A DNA stretch of 6,383 nucleotides from Chloroflexota bacterium (lineage in GTDB: Bacteria > Chloroflexota > Limnocylindria > Limnocylindrales > CSP1-4). Both the position numbers and the translations under genes were made by a program. The stretch covers positions 1 through 6,383 of the forward strand of contig JAKAMV010000610.1 in NCBI GenBank assembly GCA_021812735.1, read 5' to 3'. Below the pieces are notes generated by a model. The model was given only the letters and a program-made list of their open reading frames with translations. It was not told the DNA's origin and did no database searches. How positions within the stretch are numbered: position 1 is the stretch's first letter; every line of letters starts with the position of its first letter. Below, in pieces: positions 1 to 6,084 of this stretch.

Positions 1-77
1 CACCGGATCGGTTGGTGTGATTCCGTTCACCTAGCGTTGCCGGGCGTCGTCCGCGCCGTGTCGACACGGCGCTGGCC

Positions 78-107
78 AGACGGTGGCGCGGTCCCGTCGC
101 GCCGTCT
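78..107 (+). other. hairpin in the leader of the aminotransferase gene
   Basis: GGCGCG (85-90) pairs with CGCGCC (98-103) around a 7-base loop. AGAC (78-81) pairs with GTCT (104-107) after a 3-base bulge (82-84), giving 10 bp in total. The structure ends 16 bases before the chosen ATG at 124. There is no T-run, so it could be the end of an upstream transcript, a leader structure, or chance in GC-rich DNA. Confidence 0.35.
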
Positions 108-123
108 CAGGCATCATCGCCCC

Positions 124-1248
124 ATGCGAATCGCCGACTTCGGGGTCGAGATCTGGATGAACCGGTGGGAGACCCGCTGCCGGTACAACCTCGCCGAGAC
201 CTGCGTGGACTCGGTGACCGTGGCCGAGCTGCTCGCGATCGCCGGCATGGACGCCGAGGACCTCGCCGCCAACCTGGCGCCGATGCGCTTGGGCTACGGC
301 GCGATCGAGGGCAGCGACCGCCTGCGAGCCGCGATCGCCGGCCTCTACAGCACCGTGACGCCCGATCACGTGCTCGTGGCGCACGGCGCGATCGGGGCGA
401 ACCACCTCGTGTACGAGGCGCTCGTCGAGCCCGGCGACGTGGTGGTCAGCGTCGTCCCGACGTACCAGCAGCACGTCGCGGTGCCCGAGAGCCTCGGCGC
501 CGAGGTGCGACAGGTGCGCCTGCGTGAGCCGGAGGGCTGGCGCCTGGACCTCGACGAGCTCGCCGCGGCCGCTCGCGGGTCGAAGCTGATCTCGATCACG
601 AACCCGAACAACCCGACCGGCGCGCAGCTCGAGCCCGGTGCCCTCGCCCGGATCGCCGCCATCGCCGGCCGGGAGGGCGCCTGGATCCTCGCCGACGAGG
701 TCTACCGTGGGCTCGACCAGGAGGGCCCGGGTGCCAGCCCGAGCTTCGCCGACCTGTACCCGCGGACCATCGCGATCGGCAGCATGTCGAAGGCGTTCTC
801 GCTCGCCGGCCTGCGCCTCGGCTGGGTCATCGCCCCGTCGGACGTGCTCGAGGCGGTGAGCCGCCACCGCGACTACTCGGTGATCAGCGTCGGCATGGTG
901 GACGACCTGCTGGCGGCCATCGCCCTCGAGCACGCGGACGCCATGCTGGCCCGCAACAGGGCGATCGTGCGCGCCAATCTGGCGACCCTCGACGGCTGGG
1001 TGGCCGAGGAGCCGCGGATCTCCTACGTCAAGCCCGCCGCCGGCACCACCGCCCTGCTCCGCTTCGCCGCGCCGATGACGTCGGAGGCCTTCTGCGCCCG
1101 GCTGCTGGAGGCGGAAGGCGTGCTGTTCGTGCCCGGCAGCGCGTTCGATAGCGAGGGCATGGTGCGGATCGGCTACGCGAACGACCAGGCGGTGCTCACG
1201 GCTGGCCTCGAGCGGACGTCCGCATTCCTGGCGGCGCTGGACGCGTAG
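124..1248 (+). CDS. PLP-dependent class I/II aminotransferase (fold type I)
   Basis: This 374-residue protein has the full signature of aspartate-aminotransferase-fold PLP enzymes. A PLP-phosphate loop HGAIGAN lies at 87-93, NPNNPTG at 160-166, and DEVYR at 191-195 (Asp191 would pair with the pyridine nitrogen, Tyr194 with O3'). SMSKAFSLAGLRLGW at 220-234 carries the Schiff-base lysine Lys223, and Arg348 in VRIGYAN is the expected carboxylate-binding arginine. Length is normal for the family. The ATG at 124 is chosen because the N-terminal block DFGVEIWMN followed by YNLAETC looks like a conserved family start, although no good Shine-Dalgarno precedes it. The frame stays open upstream to the window edge, so a TTG start at 37 is possible but less likely. 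The N-terminal block recalls the branch containing capreomycidine-synthase and arginine-oxidising relatives; that is a family impression, and the amino-acid substrate cannot be read from the sequence. It is convergent with the next gene. Confidence 0.93.
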   Translation: MRIADFGVEIWMNRWETRCRYNLAETCVDSVTVAELLAIAGMDAEDLAANLAPMRLGYGAIEGSDRLRAAIAGLYSTVTPDHVLVAHGAIGANHLVYEALVEPGDVVVSVVPTYQQHVAVPESLGAEVRQVRLREPEGWRLDLDELAAAARGSKLISITNPNNPTGAQLEPGALARIAAIAGREGAWILADEVYRGLDQEGPGASPSFADLYPRTIAIGSMSKAFSLAGLRLGWVIAPSDVLEAVSRHRDYSVISVGMVDDLLAAIALEHADAMLARNRAIVRANLATLDGWVAEEPRISYVKPAAGTTALLRFAAPMTSEAFCARLLEAEGVLFVPGSAFDSEGMVRIGYANDQAVLTAGLERTSAFLAALDA

Positions 1249-1262
1249 GGGCTGTGCCCGCG

Positions 1263-1285
1263 GCGGTCAGCGCCCAGCGGACCGC
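1263..1285. terminator. candidate bidirectional terminator between convergent genes
   Basis: GCGGTC (1263-1268) and GACCGC (1280-1285) form a perfect 6-bp stem. An inner GC/GC pair (1270-1271 with 1277-1278) reduces the loop to five bases. A small GGGC-TGT-GCCC hairpin sits just before it at 1249-1259. The site lies in the 48-bp gap between the aminotransferase stop and the stop of the opposing gene, where terminators are expected. There is no T-tract on either strand, so the call rests on position and pairing only. Confidence 0.35.
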
Positions 1286-1296
1286 ACGCCACGGCT

Positions 1297-2301
1297 TCAG
1301 GCGATCGCGACCGGGCGCTCGATCGCCGCGTCCATCCGCAGCCGGCGGTCCCCCAGCACGCGGACGATGTAGGTGATCTCGAGGCCCGCGCCGTCGAACG
1401 ACGGGGCGCAGTCGGGCGGGATGGCCAGCTGCGCCTCGGCGCCGCCCCGCAGCGAGCCGCGCGCCAGGGCAGCGACCGCGAGGATCCCCTCCGTGCCGTT
1501 GGGCGCGTTCGTCCGGCGGTGGAGCTCGATCCGCACGGTCCCGTCGGGGGCGGACGGCCACACGGCGCGCACGCCGAGCAGCGTGCCCGGGCGCGCAGGA
1601 AGCGGCGTGGTGACCGACACCTCCGCCCCGCCCGGCGCCGCGTACGTGTCCAGCATGGCCAGCCCGCCCTGCTCGCCCACGCCCGCTCGGATCAGGTCGG
1701 GGTTCTGGAGCACCGGGACGAGGCAGGCGACGAACGGGTCCTCGTGCATCGCCACGTCCCACCGGACGTCCAGCGCCCACGCCACGATTGCCTCGCCCAG
1801 GTGGGCGGAGGGCGGGCCGAGCCGGGGCGCAGGCAGGGTGAAGGACGTGTCGAGCGTGCTTCCCGCCGGGAGCTCGAGCGGGATCACCGGATCGGTGAAC
1901 GGGAGCTCCTCGAAGAGCTGCCCGTCGGCCTGGACCCACTCCTCGGTCGTGGACGTGTTCGTGGCGGCGTCACGGTGCGACTCGCTTTGCCGGCGCTCCA
2001 CGAGCTTGAGGCCGAGCAGCCGGACGCCCGCGCTCCGGGCACGGATGTCCTCGGCCGCCGTCACCGAGATTCGAGCCTGGATCGACTCGCCGACCAGGAC
2101 GGGCCCGCTGATCTCGACACCGCCCCGCAGCGGTCCGGCGCCGGGGCGGACGAGCTCCTCGGGGCGGACGAAGTGGAGCGGGTGGGAGCCGTCGGGTCCA
2201 GCCAGCCGGTGGCGGTCGAGCGCGTCGAACGGCGATGGGCTGGACCCCTGGTGCCGGGTCAGACGCGGTCCCGAGCCGAACGGATCGAGCAGGAAGGTCA
2301 C
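1297..2301 (-). CDS. arrestin-fold-like protein (SpoOM/arrestin-like beta-sandwich), function unknown
   Basis: This 334-residue protein has no signal peptide or membrane segment. From about residue 60 it is mostly alternating beta strands. The first lobe (about 60-205) starts GPVLVGESIQARISV and contains the pattern IPLELPAGSTLDTSFTLP (140-157), then LGPPSAHL and AWALDVRWDV (174-183). That order, a Pro-Leu-x-Leu-Pro-Ala-Gly turn, a FxLP strand, a PPS turn and a W-x-L-x-V-x-W strand, is typical of arrestin N-domains and bacterial SpoOM-type proteins. A second strand-rich lobe (about 222-334) would be the partner sandwich. Residues 1-55 look disordered and rich in Pro, Arg and His. The start is GTG at 2301 with GGGGGA five bases upstream. 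It is convergent with the aminotransferase and divergent from the aldolase cluster, so context gives no function. The fold call is by pattern, not by search. Confidence 0.6.
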   Translation of the reverse strand: MTFLLDPFGSGPRLTRHQGSSPSPFDALDRHRLAGPDGSHPLHFVRPEELVRPGAGPLRGGVEISGPVLVGESIQARISVTAAEDIRARSAGVRLLGLKLVERRQSESHRDAATNTSTTEEWVQADGQLFEELPFTDPVIPLELPAGSTLDTSFTLPAPRLGPPSAHLGEAIVAWALDVRWDVAMHEDPFVACLVPVLQNPDLIRAGVGEQGGLAMLDTYAAPGGAEVSVTTPLPARPGTLLGVRAVWPSAPDGTVRIELHRRTNAPNGTEGILAVAALARGSLRGGAEAQLAIPPDCAPSFDGAGLEITYIVRVLGDRRLRMDAAIERPVAIA

Positions 2302-2428
2302 GGAGTTCCCCCAGGAGTGGCGATGTCGCGCCAGGCGATGATCGCACCCGCCGCACCGTCATCGCGCGGCGGATCCGCGGCGCCGCCGGTCCGGTGAGCC
2401 CGCCCGGCGTGAGCCGTCGCCGCCGGGA

Positions 2429-2478
2429 CATGACGTACCCTTGCTGGGCGGTCGCCCGAGCGTCTGCCGGCCGTCATG
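2429..2478 (+). repeat. nested inverted repeats upstream of the aldolase gene
   Basis: Arms CATGACG (2429-2435) and CGTCATG (2472-2478) are a perfect 7-bp dyad. They enclose a 5-bp hairpin GGGCG/CGCCC at 2446-2457. A second CGTC at 2461-2464 could pair with GACG of the first arm instead, so two alternative folds are possible. The dyad could be an operator or an RNA leader structure. The distance from the right arm to the aldolase Shine-Dalgarno is 55 bases. Confidence 0.3.
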
Positions 2479-2533
2479 AGGCAGCCCCGCTCCACGTCCC
2501 GCCGGGGAGCCCGGCCGCGCGCTCGCCGGCTGC

Positions 2534-2540
2534 AGGAGGT
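2534..2540 (+). promoter_or_regulatory. ribosome binding site of the aldolase gene
   Basis: AGGAGGT lies six bases before ATG 2547 and is the best Shine-Dalgarno in the window. It decides the start against an in-frame upstream ATG at 2430, which would add 39 residues rich in Pro, Ala and Arg that do not look like the family. Confidence 0.85.
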
Positions 2541-2546
2541 CCCGGG

Positions 2547-3200
2547 ATGCTGCTGCTCGACTCGGCCGACGTGCAGGCCGCCCGACGCGCCGCCGACCTC
2601 GGCTTTGTGCGCGGGGCCACCACGAACCCCACCCTCATGGCGGCCTCCGGCCGGCCCGCGGAGGCGGTCATCCCGGAGATGGCGGACATCCTGCCGGGCA
2701 CCGTGTTCTACCAGCTGACCTCCGAGACGCCGCAGGCGCGTGAGGCCGAGGCGCGCCGGCTCGCCGCCCTCCGCCCGGGCCGGGTCGGGATCAAGGTGCC
2801 CACGACCACCCAGAACCTGGCGCTCGTGGCGCGGCTCACGGCCGACGGGCTGACGTGCGCGATGACCGCGATCTTCAGCCCCGGCCAGGCGCTCCTCGCG
2901 CTCGAGGCGGGGGCCGCATTCGTGATCCCCTACGTCAACCGGACGACGCGCCTGTACGGCGATGGCCCGGGCCTGGTCCGGCAGATGCGCGCCGTGATCG
3001 ACGCGTGCGGATCGCCGATGCGGATCCTCGCGGCCAGCGTGAAGTCGCCCGACGAGGCGGTGGCAGCGCTCCTGGCCGGTGCCCACGACCTGACGCTGCC
3101 GCTGGCGGTCATCGAGGCGCTGGGCGAGCACCCGGGATCGCTGGCGGCCATCGAGGAGTTCGGCGCTGAACTCCGGGGGGCCGCGGAGGGCGCACACTAG
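2547..3200 (+). CDS. fructose-6-phosphate aldolase / small transaldolase-family enzyme
   Basis: This cytosolic class I aldolase is 217 residues long, against 220 in E. coli FSA. It begins MLLLDSADVQ, the usual family start. From an alignment by eye with E. coli FSA (offset about two to three residues), Asp5, Asn27 (TTNPT), Lys83 in GIKVP (Schiff base), Thr107, Arg132 in PYVNR and Ser164 in LAAS (phosphate binding) are all present. At the positions that separate the two activities it has Gln56 and Tyr129, matching FSA Gln59 and Tyr131. Transaldolases such as TalB have Glu and Phe there. The likely reaction is therefore reversible aldol cleavage or formation of fructose-6-phosphate (dihydroxyacetone plus glyceraldehyde-3-phosphate) or a related sugar, not dihydroxyacetone transfer. 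Transaldolase activity is not excluded. It is the first gene of the + strand cluster, with the metal transporter starting 5 bp after its stop. Confidence 0.92.
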   Translation: MLLLDSADVQAARRAADLGFVRGATTNPTLMAASGRPAEAVIPEMADILPGTVFYQLTSETPQAREAEARRLAALRPGRVGIKVPTTTQNLALVARLTADGLTCAMTAIFSPGQALLALEAGAAFVIPYVNRTTRLYGDGPGLVRQMRAVIDACGSPMRILAASVKSPDEAVAALLAGAHDLTLPLAVIEALGEHPGSLAAIEEFGAELRGAAEGAH

Positions 3201-3205
3201 ACCCC

Positions 3206-4384
3206 ATGACCGCACCGACGCAGCCCGGCGCCGCCGCGCCCAACCCATCCTCGCCGTCCGCCGCGCCCTCCCCGGACGATCTGGCGCGCTACCGCGACAA
3301 CCTGCAGGGCGAGGTTGACGCGATCGCGCTCTACACGCGGCTCGCCGAGCTCGAGGAGAGCCGGGCGCTCAAGGACTTCTACACCCGCATGGCCGCCACC
3401 GAGGAGGTGCACGCGGGTGTCTGGCGGCAGCGGCTGTCCGACGCGGGGCAGGATCCGGGGACGGTGCGGGTCGGCTGGCGGACCAGGATCCTCATGGCCG
3501 TGGCGCGGGTCTTCGGCCCCGGCGTGGTCGTGCCGACCATCGCCGAGCGCGAGGCGGCCGACCAGGGGATGTACGACGAGCAGTCCGAGTCCCTCGCGCG
3601 GATGCCCGGCGACGAGCGCTCGCACGCGCGGCTATTCCGCGAGCTGGCAGGCGGACGGGGCGTCGAGGGCGGGGCCATCGCCCGGATCGAGGGGCGCCAT
3701 CGCGCGGGCGGCGGCAACCAGCTCCGGGCCGCGGTGCTCGGCGCCAACGACGGCCTGGTGTCCAACCTGTCCATCGCGATGGGTGTCGCCGGGGCGTCGG
3801 GCGGCGGCCGTGCCGTCCTGATCGCGGGCCTCGCCGGCATGCTGGCGGGCGCGCTGTCGATGGCGATCGGCGAGTGGCTGTCGGTGCAGAGCGCCCGCGA
3901 GCTGTTCGCGCACCAGGTCAAGACCGAGCGCGAGGAGCTCCTGGCCGTCCCCGACGAGGAGGAGGAGGAGCTGGCGCTGATCTACCAGGCGAAGGGCCTC
4001 CCCGAGTCGCAGGCCCGCGAGATGGCCAGGACGCTGGTCGGCGGCGACCCCAACCTCGCCGTCGACACGCTCGCGCGCGAGGAGCTCGGCATCGACCCCG
4101 ATGAGCTGGGCGGCTCGGCCTGGGTGGCGGCCCTGACCTCCTTCTTCCTGTTCGCGGCCGGCGCCATCGTGCCCATCCTGCCGTTCGTCGTCTCCGAGGG
4201 CACGTCCGCGGTCGTCGCGTCGATCGTGATCTCTGCCGTTGCGCTGTTCCTCGTGGGGGCCGCGATCACCGTCGTCACCGGCAGCAGCGCGATCCGCACG
4301 GGCGGGCGCCAGGTGCTGCTCGGGCTGTTCGCAGCGGCCGTCACCTTCGGCCTCGGGACGCTTGTGGGCCACGCGGTGGGCTGA
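3206..4384 (+). CDS. ferritin-like domain fused to VIT1/CCC1 iron/manganese transporter (MbfA/erythrin-VIT type)
   Basis: This 392-residue protein has two parts. Residues 1-24 are a flexible Pro/Ala/Ser tail. Residues 25-150 form a four-helix ferritin-like (rubrerythrin/erythrin) domain with Glu36, EEVH (Glu66, His69), Glu114/Glu116 and ERSH (Glu137, His140), the expected diiron ligands. Residues about 172-392 form a VIT1/CCC1 domain with five predicted membrane segments: about 173-197 (holding LGANDGLVSN), 203-228 (ALSMAIGEWLS), 307-330, 334-360 and 368-392. Between segments 2 and 3 is a charged cytoplasmic region with an acidic run at 250-255, the usual metal-binding helices. Characterised relatives, MbfA of alpha-proteobacteria, export iron and protect against iron and peroxide stress. 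Fe2+/Mn2+ efflux is the inferred role here. The ATG is 5 bp after the aldolase stop and has no close Shine-Dalgarno (GGAGGG is 15 bases away), so translational coupling is likely. Confidence 0.92.
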   Translation: MTAPTQPGAAAPNPSSPSAAPSPDDLARYRDNLQGEVDAIALYTRLAELEESRALKDFYTRMAATEEVHAGVWRQRLSDAGQDPGTVRVGWRTRILMAVARVFGPGVVVPTIAEREAADQGMYDEQSESLARMPGDERSHARLFRELAGGRGVEGGAIARIEGRHRAGGGNQLRAAVLGANDGLVSNLSIAMGVAGASGGGRAVLIAGLAGMLAGALSMAIGEWLSVQSARELFAHQVKTEREELLAVPDEEEEELALIYQAKGLPESQAREMARTLVGGDPNLAVDTLAREELGIDPDELGGSAWVAALTSFFLFAAGAIVPILPFVVSEGTSAVVASIVISAVALFLVGAAITVVTGSSAIRTGGRQVLLGLFAAAVTFGLGTLVGHAVG

Positions 4385-4388
4385 GGCA

Positions 4389-4418
4389 CGGCCGGGGCTC
4401 GGCTGAACCGTCCGGCCG
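4389..4418 (+). other. hairpin abutting the ribosome binding site of the toroid gene
   Basis: CGGCCGG (4389-4395) and CCGGCCG (4412-4418) form a perfect 7-bp stem. CGG/CCG (4400-4402 with 4408-4410) pairs inside the loop. The right arm runs into the GGGGAGG ribosome binding site at 4418-4424. It could be a weak terminator or attenuator after the transporter gene, or a structure that limits translation of the next gene. There is no T-tract. Confidence 0.4.
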
Positions 4419-4424
4419 GGGAGG
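4418..4424 (+). promoter_or_regulatory. ribosome binding site of the toroid gene
   Basis: GGGGAGG lies five bases before ATG 4430. It favours that start over the in-frame GTG at 4424, which overlaps the site itself. Confidence 0.7.
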
Positions 4425-4429
4425 TGACG

Positions 4430-5445
4430 ATGGGCGACTGGCGCGAACGGCTGAGGGGCGATCCGCTGCCGTGGCTCCTCGAGGGATCGGAACCGGCCGT
4501 CCGCCACCTCGCGCTGCGGGACGTCCTCCACCGACCCGCCGACGACGCCGACCTCATCGCCGCCCGCGAGGCGGGCACGCGCGAGGGGCCGATCGCCGCG
4601 ATCCTCGCGCCCAGCACGCGAACGGCTGGTGGGCGGAGCCCGGGCCCGGATACTCGCCCAAGTACGCCGGCACCGTGTGGCAGGTGATCTTCCTCGACCA
4701 GCTGGGCGCCGACCCGGCGTGCGCGGGCGTCCGGCTCGCGTGCGAGTACGTGCTGGAGCACACGCAGACCCAGCGGGGCGGCTTCGGCTACTGGCAGGGC
4801 CGAGCCCGCAGGGCGCCGCCGCCGCCTGCGAACGCGATCCACTGCCTCAACGGCAACCTCGTCCGGGCGCTGATCGGGTTCGGCTGGCTCGACGATGCGC
4901 GTGTCCGGCGCGCCGTCGACTGGGAGGCGGCCGCGATCACCGGCGACGGAGAGGTCGCGTGGTCCGCCAACACGCCCGGCCCCGGCTTCCGGTGCGGCGC
5001 GAACTACGGCGAGCCGTGCGCCTGGGGAGCGGCGAAGGCGCTGCTCGCCCTCGCGCGGATCCCGGCGGGGCGCCGCTCGCCGGCCGTTGCCGCGGCTGTG
5101 GAGGCCGGTGTCGAGTTCCTCCTGTCGCGCGACCCGGCCGTGGCGGACTACCCGATGCCGCCGGGCAATGCGGCGCCCAGCTCGTCGTGGTTCAGGCTGG
5201 GCTTCCCGTCGGGCTACGTCGCCGACGTGCTCCAGGTCCTCGAGGCGCTTGCGGAGGCGGGCGCCGGGCGCGATCCGCGCCTCGGCCACGCAGTCGACTG
5301 GCTGGTCTCGCAGCAGGACGAGCACGGCCGCTGGGCGAACCGGTACGCGTACGCCGGGAAGATGGTCGTGGACATCGACCGGCCGGGCGAGCCCAGCCCG
5401 TGGGTGACGCTGAGGGCGTCCCGGGTGCTGGCGGCGTTTGGCTGA
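4430..5445 (+). pseudogene. prenyltransferase/squalene-cyclase-like alpha-toroid protein, interrupted by a -1 frameshift
   Basis: The gene starts at ATG 4430 in one frame (MGDWRERLRG, then WLLEGSEPAVRHLALRDVL). Near 4607-4612 it must switch frame to continue as AQHANGWW and on to the stop at 5445. One missing G (GCGCCC where GCGGCCC is expected) explains the break exactly, and the repaired product is 338 residues. The repaired protein has QW-type motifs of terpene-cyclase toroids: QHANGWW (Gln62-Trp68), QRGGFGYW (115-122, a looser match) and QDEHGRW (296-302). It is otherwise alpha-helical with short repeats. No DxDD protonation motif is visible, so cyclase activity is unlikely and the substrate is unknown. 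Relatives in environmental bacteria are, as I recall, often labelled prenyltransferase. Codon bias stays normal on both sides of the break, so the lesion is recent or a sequencing error. It lies 45 bp after the transporter and is probably in the same operon. Confidence 0.75.
4607..4612 (+). other. frameshift point in the toroid gene
   Basis: Upstream the frame reads ATC CTC GCG (Ile-Leu-Ala), ending at 4609. The continuing frame begins with GCC at 4609, then CAG CAC (Ala-Gln-His). The shared G at 4609 shows that a single base is missing. There is no long slippery homopolymer; the local run is only CCC. Confidence 0.8.
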
Positions 5446-5463
5446 GGCCGCCACACGCCCCTT

Positions 5464-5485
5464 GGCCCCGGTGCGGTCCCGGGCC
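5464..5485. terminator. candidate bidirectional terminator between convergent genes
   Basis: GGCCC (5464-5468) pairs with GGGCC (5481-5485). After one bulged C (5469), GG (5470-5471) pairs with CC (5479-5480), leaving a 7-base loop. It lies in the 60-bp gap between the toroid stop and the opposing DUF1684 stop, a position that suits a shared terminator. There is no T-tract on either strand. Confidence 0.35.
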
Positions 5486-5505
5486 GCCGGTCGCAGGCGA
5501 GCGGG

Positions 5506-6084
5506 TCAGTGGCCGTGGCCGTCCAGGCGCACGCCCGCCTCGACCCGGATCGGCAGGCGGTTCTCCGCAGGGGTGATCGGGCACGAGAAGCGCGGGCTGT
5601 AGACGCACGAGGGGTGGTAGCAGCGGTTGAAGTCGATCGTCCACAGCCCGCCGGCGTCCGGGGTCACCTCCACGTATCGCCCTGCGGGGTACGTCTCGAC
5701 CCCGCTGGTCGCGTCCATGAACGGGAGGAACAGCCGCTCGTCAAGCACCCCGTCCTCGAGGAACTGGTACACGACCAGCCGATGCTCGGCCCCGTCCCTC
5801 GCGAACGTGAACTGGCCCGCCCGGACGGCGGGCCGCGGCGCACCTCGCGTCGCCTCCATCTCGAAGCTCACCGGAGCGGCACCGGCGTAGGGCTCCAGGG
5901 ACAGGCACCGCAGCCGCCAGCTCTCGTCGATCGGGAAGTGTGGAATGCCGCCGTAGCCTTCGCGCTCCTCCGGGGGGAGCGGGCTGTGCGGTGACGTGCG
6001 CAGGTAGGCGTCGTCGTCGGCCCACTCCCGCTCGATGGCGGCGCGGTAGGCTGGGTCGCCGGTCACCGGCTGCGGATCGGTCAC
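5506..6084 (-). CDS. DUF1684 family protein
   Basis: This 192-residue soluble protein has no signal peptide or membrane segment. It carries the DUF1684 (PF07920) C-terminal signature: LFLPFMDATSGVETY (118-132), GRY (135-137), DFNRCYHPSCVYSP (151-164), then FSCP (Cys168) and PAENRLP (172-178). The family's biochemical function is not established. Its N-terminal half usually binds around an aromatic-rich beta fold; here it includes GIPHFPIDESWRL (46-58). The conserved Cys160 and Cys168 and the basic/aromatic cluster are the likely functional site, by inference. The GTG at 6084 is chosen because GAGG precedes it by six bases. A TTG at 6102 would add six residues and has no such site. The protein ends in a short His-rich tail (GHGH). 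Downstream it is convergent with the toroid gene; upstream, 121 bp away, is a sulfite-oxidase-like gene on the same strand. Confidence 0.9.
   Translation of the reverse strand: MTDPQPVTGDPAYRAAIEREWADDDAYLRTSPHSPLPPEEREGYGGIPHFPIDESWRLRCLSLEPYAGAAPVSFEMEATRGAPRPAVRAGQFTFARDGAEHRLVVYQFLEDGVLDERLFLPFMDATSGVETYPAGRYVEVTPDAGGLWTIDFNRCYHPSCVYSPRFSCPITPAENRLPIRVEAGVRLDGHGH

Larger units (their letters stand above)
2302..2546. promoter_or_regulatory. divergent intergenic region between the arrestin-like gene and the aldolase operon
   Basis: This 245-bp spacer must hold the promoters of both divergent genes, but no consensus -35/-10 pair is recognisable on either strand. It contains a direct repeat GTGAGCC (2394-2400 and 2409-2415, 15 bp apart), an inverted repeat CATGACG/CGTCATG (2429-2435 and 2472-2478), and a tight hairpin GGGCG-GT-CGCCC (2446-2457) nested inside that repeat. 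No ORF in it looks like a real gene. Confidence 0.45.

Noticed and set aside
2..34. Possible tail of an upstream + strand gene ending at TAG 32-34
   Set aside because: Only ten codons are visible and they match nothing recognisable. Another + frame stops at 20 and the third stays open, so there is no basis for choosing.
31..933. Long open frame on the minus strand opposite the aminotransferase
   Set aside because: Its product is rich in Arg, Ala, Gly and His with no domain. It is the usual antisense shadow of a high-GC gene.
2298..2350. Short minus-strand peptide IIAWRDIATPGG resembling the WRDIP motif of a small virulence-factor-like family
   Set aside because: The match covers only a few residues at the end of an antisense frame of the aldolase gene, with no further similarity.
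1373..2397. Two long + strand open frames opposite the arrestin-like gene
   Set aside because: Both give low-complexity Ser/Arg/Pro- or Arg/Gly-rich products with no motif, whereas the minus frame has structured strand patterns and a sensible start.
2430..2546. N-terminal extension of the aldolase from ATG 2430
   Set aside because: The added 39 residues are low complexity. The strong AGGAGGT site and the conserved family start both point to ATG 2547.
3632..5454. Long minus-strand open frames opposite the transporter and toroid genes
   Set aside because: Their products are Arg/Ala/Gly-rich and lack domains, while the + strand frames carry clear ferritin, VIT and QW motifs.
4629..5576. Alternative + strand frame through the toroid gene
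   Set aside because: It is Arg/Gly/Ala-rich without motifs and overruns the convergent DUF1684 gene; the QW motifs are in the other frame.
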